The translations under genes were made by a program, and so were the position numbers. Below the pieces are notes generated by a model. The model was not told the DNA's origin and ran no database searches. It saw only the letters and a program-made list of their open reading frames with translations. A stretch of DNA of 64,000 bases, from the NCBI RefSeq assembly GCF_024323335.1, contig NC_066583.1, positions 369,027,452-369,091,451 of the forward strand. The letters are read 5' to 3'. Each line of letters starts with the position of its first letter. Positions within the stretch are counted from its first letter, which is position 1. This document shows positions 56,128-64,000 of the stretch, one piece after another. This stretch comes from Lathyrus oleraceus. Its lineage: Eukaryota > Streptophyta > Magnoliopsida > Fabales > Fabaceae.

Positions 56128-58537
56128 ATGGGATCATTCTCCGGATCTCATTGATAACAATCCTGTTACACACCCTCATATGACTTCGACAATCCGATCT
56201 ATCATGCCAAAGAAGAAGGCGAAAAAGATTGTGAACTGCTGGAAGAATTAGCCAGGTTGTTGAAACAAGAGGAGAAGGTGACTCAACTGCACGAGGAGCA
56301 AGTTGAGGTTGTTAATCTGGGCACCGAGGAGGTCAAAAAGGAAGTGAAAATTGGGGCCGCTTTGGAGGCGAATGTCAAGAGCAGAATGGTAGCACTGTTG
56401 AAAGAGTATGTTGATATCTTCGCCTGGTCTTATCAAGATATGCCAGGGTTGGATACCAATATTGTTGTACACAGGTTGCCATCAAGAGCAGATTGTCCTC
56501 TAGTGAAGCAGAAATTGCGCAGAACTCGATCCGAGATAGCCATGAAAATCAAAGAAGAGGTGCAAAAGCAGTTGGATGCTGGTTTCCTAGCTGTCACTAA
56601 TTATCCGCCTTGGGTCGTGAATATTGTGCCGGTGCCGAAAAAGGATGGAAAAGTGAGGATGTGTGTGGACTACCGGGATTTGAACAGAGCTAGCCCGAAA
56701 GATGATTTTCCATTACCGCACATTGATGTGTTGGTAGATAATACAGCTCAATTCTCGGTGTTTTCCTTCATGGATGGCTTTTCTGGCTATAATCAAATTA
56801 AAATGTCGCCAAATGATATGGAGAAAACAACGTTCATCACACCATGGGGCACTTTTTGCTATAAGGTGATGCCATTCGGTCTCAAGAACGCCGGTGCCAC
56901 GTATCAAAGAGCTATGGTGACTTTGTTTCATGATATGATTCATCATGAAATCGAATGCTATGTTGATAACATGATAGCAAAGTCCCAAACCGAAGAGGGG
57001 CATCTGGTAGACTTGGCCAAATTGTTTGACCGGTTGAGATAATTCAAATTGAGGTTGAATCCGAATAAGTGCACTTTTGGAGTGCGGTTTGGTAAGTTGT
57101 TGGGGTTTATTGTGAGCAAAAGAGGAATCGAGGTTGATCCTGCTAAAGTAAAAGCGATACAAGAAATGCCTGAACCGAGAACAGAAAAGAGGTTCGTGGT
57201 TTAGGTAGATTGAACTACATTTCACGGTTCATATCTCATCTAACAGCCACGTGTGAACCCATATTCAAGTTGTTGAGAAAAGATCAAATGGTCAGGTGGA
57301 ATGACGATTGCCAAGTGGCATTTGAAAAGATAAAAGAATATTTGCAGGAGCCTCCGATTCTGATGCCTCCTGTGGAGGGTCGACCGTTAATCCTGTACTT
57401 GACGGTCCTCGAGGGGTCTATGGGGTGTGTTTTGGGGCAGCATGACGTGTCTGGTCGAAAAGAGCATGCAATTTACTACCTTAGCAAAAAGTTTACCGAC
57501 TGTGAAACAAGATATTCACTACTCGAGAAAACTTGTTGTGCTTTGGCATGGGCTGCTCGCCGACTGAGACAGTATATGTTGATTCATACCACTTTATTGA
57601 TTTCCAATATGGATCCAATCAAGTACATGTTTGAGAAGCCAGCATTGACCGGACGGGTTGCGAGATGGCAAATGATTTTGACTGAATACGATATCCAGTA
57701 CACTTCTCAGAAAGCAATCGAGGGAGTGTATTGTCTGATTACCTCGCCCAGCAACCCATTGAGGATTATCAACCGATGAAATTTGAGTTCCCTGATGAGG
57801 ACATCATGTTTCTCAGATCGAAAGATTGTGAGGAACATATCCCGGAGGAGGGGCCTGACCCTGAATCCGAATGGATTCTGATGTTTGATGGGGCCGTTAA
57901 CGTGAATGGTAATGGAGTTGGTGTTGTTTTGGTTACGCCGAAAGGATCCCACATTCCTTTTGCTTCCCGACTAACGTTTGAATGCACCAACGATGTGGCC
58001 GAATACGAAGCTTATATCTTGGGTGTCGAAGAGGCGATTGTGCCAAAGATGATCGTGACCTATGAGGATTGGCACGAGATGTTGTCGTTTGCATTGCATG
58101 GATATAGAACCTCGGTGCGTACGTCTACTGGGGCAACGCCATTATCGCTTGTGTATGGGATGGAAGTCGTGCTACCGGTTGAGGTCCAGATTCCGTCGTT
58201 GAGAGTCCTTATGGATGTGAAATTGGAAGAGGCTGAGTTGAGCCTGATTGAGGAAAAGAGGTTGGCGGCCATTTGTCATGGACAGTTGTACCAGCAGCGA
58301 ATGAAGCGTGCTTTTGACCGAAAGGTGCAACCTCGTGTGTATCATGTGGGAGATCTGGTGTTGAAAAGGATGCTTCCTCCTCAAAACGATCGTCGGGGAA
58401 AGTGGACACCCAATTATGAAGGTCCATTCGTGGTCAAGAAGGTTTTCTCTAGAGGAGCCTTGTTGTTGACGACCATGGATGGTGAGGATTTTCCATCCCC
58501 TGTGAATGCGGACGCAGTTAAAAAATACTTCGTATAA
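56128..58537 (+). pseudogene. E4b pol, same lesions as E4a plus frameshifts
   Basis: Shares with E4a the TAA (57040-57042), the YVDN site (56959-56970) and the deletion of the second RNase H end and integrase core. Extra breaks: short losses near 57188-57202 and one base near 57722, which divide the RNase H and later parts into separate frames (57210-57779 and 57731-58537). Most extra changes lie in base runs. Confidence 0.85.
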
Positions 58538-58540
58538 AAG

Positions 58541-58747
58541 ACCCGCTGGATGAAAAGAATAAAATAGTCGAGGCAAAAAAAGGGCATCCCGGCGAACCAA
58601 GAGAAAAAGAAAAAAGGTTCGGGCAAAAATTAGGGATAAAAAAAAAACTGTACATCCGGCAAGTCGAAAACCCCACAAGGGCGGCTTGGGCAAAAAAGGG
58701 TATCCCGGTGGACTGAAAACCCGAAAGGGCGGTCCAGGCAAAAGAGG
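58541..58747 (+). other. E4b post-pol module of four stem-loops
   Basis: As E4a; hairpin 4 keeps CCCGAAAGGG in its inner loop. Confidence 0.6.
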
Positions 58748-59610
58748 GAATGAAACGAACAACTGCGTCTTGCACGATCGTTTGTACTTTGGTTAAGACA
58801 CCTGGATAATCTGAAAGCAGTGATCGGTCGGAAGCGTCTTGTTTAGAAGGCAGAAAGCGCGGAGAGTCTTGAGGACATATGGGGTGTAACCGAGTTGGAA
58901 CTCGATGAGATCACGGGTTCACATTGCCATTAGGATAGATTTTCCTTTTGTGCGCAATTACCTCTTTTCAGGGATTGCTTCCTGTGTATTGCTCAGTTAC
59001 GAGCCACTTTTGTTCAACCAATAAAATGCATATTCAGTCAAATAATTTTGTTTTTGTTTTCATTACCGCTTTGATTGCAAAAACATTTGTTTATTCTGAT
59101 AAAGAATATTTGCATTTTGAGACATAAAGGCCCCTTCCAATGCATGTTTACAAGATTGAAACATGAAATCTTATTCGGAAGGCTGAGTGACCTAGGTGTT
59201 GAAATTTTGACACGCCTCGGGCACGTTTTATCTAACGATCTCATTTGCAGGTGCTGTTGGTTATTTTCACTCACTTGCAGGTTGTGATGTGAAGTCTTTT
59301 TGATAGAAGATTCCTTTGAAGTCCAATCAGGGACGAGGGATAGAAAAATGGTGAAAAGACGGCGAAAGGATTGCGACGATCCTAGAGAGTTAATCAAGAA
59401 GACTCTTCAAAGTCTGAGGACTAGAGAGTTGGCCCGGATCTGAGAAGATCGATTGTCTCGAAGTAGAGAGAAGTCGAGAATACAAGGTGATGAATCAGAA
59501 GAGACCGGATGAGTCTGGGAGCTCTCAAAAGTGGAAAGTTGACACTGTGGTTGGATGGTGAATGCCAGTGTTCGACGAGTCGACAGGTGTCCCATGTCAA
59601 AAAATTTGTA
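58748..59610 (+). other. E4b 3' UTR, first part
   Basis: Nearly identical to 48017-48879. No gene. Confidence 0.5.
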
Positions 59611-60350
59611 CCTTCCCAGCGGGCTCGAGGTTGGTGTTTCCTCAGCAGCCAGGCCTGAAGGTTGCTATTTCCCCAGCGGAGGTGTGTGTTGGTAGTTTTT
59701 CCCCAGCGAATTCCCCAAGCGGATCGAGTTCGGTGGAGGTCTTCCCCAGTGAGGATTATCCTTTCCCCAGCAGCAGTGTTATTCCCCAGCAGGGTCGAGA
59801 TTGTTGTTTCCTCGGTAGTAGGTCTGAAGTTTGTTGTTTCCCCTAGCAGGGTCGAGATTGTTATTTCCCCAACATGGTCGAGGGGTTGGTGTCCCCAACA
59901 AGTGACTCCCTAGTTGAGTTGGTTTCTCTGCCGTTCCGAGAATGTCATATCAGTAGGTATTCTCAGCAGAATTGTTGTGTGTCCCCACAGAGTTGGAAGA
60001 TCGAATCAGAAATTGTGTGCTCAGTAAAGCGATCGTTTGCTTCCCCAGCAGGAGTTTTCCTCCCTTTGCACCTTGCATGTAGTAATCATCATTTGCATTT
60101 GCATTCTCAAATCGCGTAGCATTTCCATTAAGTGTGGAGCATTACGCCATAGAAAACTCAAACATATGCATAAATGTGTTAAACCAGATTGGATCATATC
60201 CCCAGCAGAGGTGGATCATTTTTCAACATCTGTGTGGCACATTTGCAGCGGTTGCTCTTGACAGCATTCATAATCGATAATCCCCAGTGAGATTTATTTC
60301 CTCACCAGTCCGTGAAAGGAAAGCTTGTTTCTCTCCCCAGTTTAGTCCCC
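59611..60350 (+). repeat. E4b CCCCAGCAGGGT array
   Basis: Copy of 48880-49620, with the hairpin GCGTA...TACGC at 60114-60147. Confidence 0.75.
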
Positions 60351-60385
60351 GGCAAGTGTCTGCCTTGTTTTGACATATGTAGATA

Positions 60386-61600
60386 TCATCCTTGCGATAC
60401 CGGTAAGTGTCGTGTTGATCCCCGTAATGTCTGTTTTTTGGTGTCGGTAAACGTCGAATTCCAATCATTGGCCATCAGTAAATGGCATGCCTCTCATGGT
60501 GTCTACAAAGTCATTCTGTTAACACCCGTGTGTGTCCTTTCTTTTTTGATGTCGGTAAACATCATTGTTCGATGTCGGTAAACATCAGCCGCTTGTTAAC
60601 CATCGGTAAATGGTTTCGTCGTTTAAGATTCCCCAACAGATTCACTATCCGTAATATCGAGTATTTCATCTTCGCCATCGGTAAATGGTTTCGTTTCATA
60701 AATGTTTCCTTTCTTCGATGTCGGTAAACATCGAGTTCCTTCCCAGTCATCGGTAAATTCCTGGTCGTGAATCCTTTCTTTGATGTCGGTAAACATCTTT
60801 GTTCAATGTCGGTAAACATCGAGTTCCTTCCCAGTCATCGGTAAATGTCTGGTCGTGAATCCTTTCTTTGATATCGGTAAACATCTTTGTTCGATGTCGG
60901 TAAACATCGAGTTCCGTCCCAGTCATCGGTAAATGTCTGGTCGTGAATCCTTTCTTTGATGTCGGTAAACATCTTTGTTTGATATCGGTAAACATCGAGT
61001 TCCTTCCCAGTCATCGGTAAATGTCTGGTCTTGTCTCACTCTTAAACATCATTGTTCGATGTCGGTAAACTTCGAGTTCCTTCCCAGTCATCGGTAAATG
61101 TTTGGTCTTGTTTCACTTATAAACATCTTTGTTCGATGTCGGTAAACATCGAGTTCCTTCCCAGTCATCGGTAAATGTCTGGTCTTGTTTCATGTATAAA
61201 CATCCTTGTTCGATGTCGGTAAACATCGAGTTCCATCCCAATCATCGGTAAATGTCTGGTCGTGAAGCGCTTTCTTTGATATCGGTAAATATCAATTCCT
61301 CAGTAGAGTCATCGGTAAACGTCTGGTCTTGTTCCAGTTGTAAACATCTTTCTCCTCCCCAGTGAATCCGCCATCGGTAAATGGCCCCGCTTTCTTTGAT
61401 ATCGGTAAATGGCCCCGCTTTCTTTGATATCGGTAAATATCAAATTCTGTTCTGAAGCCGCCATCGGTAAATGACCTCGCTTTCCTTGATATCGGTAAAT
61501 ATCAATTCTGTTTTGAAGTCGCCATCGGTAAATGGCCTAGCTTTCCTGGATATCGGTAAATAAAGCTTATTTTGAAGCCGCCATCAGTAAATGGCCTCGC
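60386..61600 (+). repeat. E4b 3' UTR array of CGGTAA-loop hairpins
   Basis: Copy of the E4a array with one added unit: about 30 bp (ATGGCCCCGCTTTCTTTGAT plus ATCGGTAA) is doubled at 61381-61440. Other differences are few. Confidence 0.85.
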
Positions 61601-61718
61601 TTTCTTTGATTCATAACATACAGAGTGCAAATTCTCCGGTTCTTTTGGTATTCAATCCCGGTTTACCTTGAAGTCTGATAGCCGTTGCTTTCATCCGTTT
61701 AGGTTCACAGTTGATTGA

Positions 61719-61729
61719 ATAGGGGCAAC
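61719..61729 (+). other. E4b polypurine tract
   Basis: ATAGGGGCAAC before LTR3. Confidence 0.8.
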
Positions 61730-64000
61730 TGTAGTACCTCAAATTTGCCCTCCTCATTCACGCATTCATTTTTTTTAGGTCATTTAACATTTCATACATC
61801 ATGTCAATCATTTAGCTCCAAGAGGATGTCATTCAAATCATTTTATGGGTTCTATCTGAAGGATCAAGCTTAATGGGCTCAGTGCAGTTCAAAATTCAAC
61901 CATGAAGCCAAAAGTCAACTGTGCAGTCAACTGAGGACTTTGAGATTGGGGAGATGAATTGAAACACCTCATTCATGTTCAAAAGAAGTCCATTTTTCAT
62001 TTCAAACACCTATCTTGAAGATTTGAAGTCTTATCAAAAGTTTCCAAAAATGGAAAGTGACCTGTAATTTCAAATTTCCAAAAATGGCAAGTTTTCAGTC
62101 CAACTTCAACTTGACTTATCAACATCAAATAAGCTTAAAATGGATTTTTGGTGAACATGAAAGTTGAAGATCTTTCTCTCCCATTTCCAAAAAGTCCTAG
62201 ATCATGTTCATCTGATGAATGGTTGAGAAGTTATGGCCAAATGATCACAAAGTGTGCATGGAAGTTCAAAGTGACATAACTTTTGATCCAAAACTTCAAA
62301 TTGGTCCACTCTTTTTGCAACATGCTCCTTATGACCAATATTTTCCAAATCAAGCCTTGCATTACATGAAAGAAGCTCATATGATCATTGATTCATACAT
62401 GTGCATTTTGGAGGGAAAACTCATAATTCAAATTTGGTTGATCATGCATGCCAAATACCAATTCCATCTTGATTATTGAGTGTTTTTAAGTGATTTTGAA
62501 GCCCAGCATGGCACTGTTCACGTGTGAAATTTTACATGCTAAGCACACTTGCATTTTTTGCACTTCGCCTCATTTCTCCCTAATCTCAATTAACCAAAGC
62601 CTAAATTGATTATCAGCATCATTAACACATTATATAAAAGCCTAATCATAACTGTTTTTGCTGATAACAACACATTTCAGATCTGAAATTCAAGCTTCCC
62701 TCCATTTTTTCTCTCACTTCAAACTTCAAGTTTCTTCACATAATTCATCAAAATTCTTGTATAATCTTGTTCATCGTGCATCATTGAGTAGGAATCAAGC
62801 TTTGGTTTGAAGAATTTGGTCCAGATTTGAGAAAATCAAAAGCATGAACATGTTGATGGAGCTTGAGAGTTGAGCTAGATCCACGTGCCTTCAACCATCA
62901 ATTCTTGCACAAAGCTTCATTAGAGGTTAAAAGAAGAAGATATGGAGACTTTGGAAGCTTGAGGACACGAGTTTAGATCACTGCAATCTCAGGTAGGTGA
63001 AATTAGATCCTCTTATTTTGCCATTTGCTTGCCATGATTGTGTAGATCTAAGTCCCCTGAGCATGCTGATATAATTAGATCTTGATTTGGCTGGATATTG
63101 ATCATGATATGTTGATTTAAAGTTTGGATGTTGAAAATGTTTGTGCTCGATCCGTTCGATTCATGAAGTTTTAGATTGAATGAATATGAGATTCATGATC
63201 CTCGTTGAAAACTCTTTCGAACCATATGTATTTCATCAATTTCTGGAAAAAAAATTGTGTCTCCTCCGCCTGGCTGGTCGGAGAAGACAGTGGAAAACAC
63301 CGTGCGCCGCCGTCTGGTCTTTTGCTAGGGTTTACGTTTCCAAAACGCAGCGTTTTGTTTATGAACGCGCTTTGAACCTTGCGTACGCTGGTTCGATCCT
63401 GGCCAAGGCATTTTGGAATTTCATTTGTTTTATCACTTACCTTCCTGTGTTCGATTCCTGGCATTGTGTGTTTTGTGGATTTGATTTATTTTGAGCGCTC
63501 CTTTTACAAGCCATGCGTGGGTTCGATTCCAGTAGATGCATTCTCTGAATTTTATTCAAAATTTCATTTTCCCTCCATTGCCATGCATTATTTCATATTA
63601 TTTTGTTCAACTTCAAAAATCATTAAAAATAATAGAGATGTCCAATTTGTTCCCAATTTTTTTTCACATTCTTGTTTTGATCTCTAGTTTTTTATAGGAT
63701 TTATTTCATGAATTGTTTGCTTCTGGATTTTATTTGTGGAATGTTTGTTTGAACCTTATGCCAAATTGACATGTTGAATTCAATGGTTTGTGAAATGCTC
63801 ATCTTTAATCCAATTGACTTGAAATTTTGCATGCTTGATCCTCACATATGATATGAATTTTTAGCTTTGGTTTGGAATTTTTATGATATGCTATCAGTGT
63901 TTTTGACACATGAACATGTGGTGTGACAATTTGTGTCACCTTTTGGATGTTGCATTTGTGCATTTTCATTCATATATCAATTGAACTCTTCTGGATCTGT
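61730..64000 (+). repeat. E4 LTR3, first 2271 bp
   Basis: Nearly identical to the start of LTR2 (I noticed a T/C change near 61760 and a T-run difference near 63663). TATA box at 62631-62638. The rest, and the E4 right target duplication, are beyond the window. Confidence 0.9.
62631..62638 (+). promoter_or_regulatory. E4 LTR3 TATA box
   Basis: TATATAAA as in LTR1 and LTR2. Confidence 0.6.

Larger units (their letters stand above)
38220..64000 (+). mobile_element. E4: tandem Ogre-type array, LTR-internal-LTR-internal-LTR
   Basis: Three LTRs of one family (38220-42546, 50973-55285, 61730 to the edge) alternate with two internal regions (E4a 42547-50972, E4b 55286-61729). The two internals are nearly identical and share a nonsense codon, an RT active-site change and two coding deletions. 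E4b has a further 2003-bp deletion. The array sits in E3's integrase. Such arrays arise by unequal recombination between LTRs. Confidence 0.9.

Noticed and set aside
38220..64000. Two independent E4 insertions side by side
   Set aside because: The copies share the middle LTR, the same stop, the same RT mutation and the same deletions, with no target duplication between them; tandem duplication fits better.

Overview
The window is a nest of plant LTR retrotransposons. No host gene, rRNA or tRNA gene, or prokaryotic feature was recognised. All elements look like Ty3/gypsy, Tat lineage, Ogre type. The evidence is long LTRs (2.05, about 4.3, 4.97 and 5.6 kb), a primer-binding site TGGCGACTCTGCTGGGGA of the tRNA-Arg type, an extra ORF1 before gag, a short intron between gag-pro and pol, and a second RNase H after the RT/RH block. 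Ogre elements of this size are typical of the legume tribe Fabeae (pea, vetch, vetchling), so a large Fabeae genome is likely. That is an inference from element type.

Layout. E1 (+, 1-11668) is the 3' part of an Ogre: pol, a long 3' UTR and a 4965-bp 3' LTR. It sits in E5 (+), an older Ogre-like element seen as two pieces: LTR end, PBS and leader at 11669-13239, then leader end and ORF1 at 28733-29967. E2 (+, 13240-28732) is a complete 15,493-bp element inside E5. It has 2052/2053-bp LTRs ending TGTCATAC...GTATGACA and a perfect GATGG target duplication. E3 (-, 29968-38219) cuts E5's ORF1 and shows a 5621-bp LTR, 3' UTR and integrase C-terminus. E4 (+, 38220 to the window end) is inserted in E3's integrase. 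It is a tandem LTR-internal-LTR-internal-LTR array (E4a, E4b) sharing a middle LTR.

How the parts work. In an active Ogre the LTR promoter drives one RNA. ORF1 and Gag-protease are read from unspliced RNA. Removing the small intron, whose GT donor overlaps the gag-pro stop codon, lets translation continue into RT, RNase H, a second RNase H and integrase. In E2, ORF1 and pol are open but gag-pro has two 1-nt frame breaks. E1 pol has one frameshift. E4 is a deletion derivative with a mutated RT active site, no protease and no integrase core.

Hunt result. The noncoding parts carry many short stem-loops in which the loop is nearly constant while the two stem arms change together. They occur (i) in the LTR 3' region of all five elements, (ii) in a four-hairpin module just after pol, (iii) in tandem arrays of the 3' UTR with different loops per element (CGGTAA in E4, TAGCGTAC-like in E2), and (iv) inside LTRs. 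3' UTR repeats also copy the tRNA side of the primer-binding site. I found these by eye; all covariation claims need alignment statistics.
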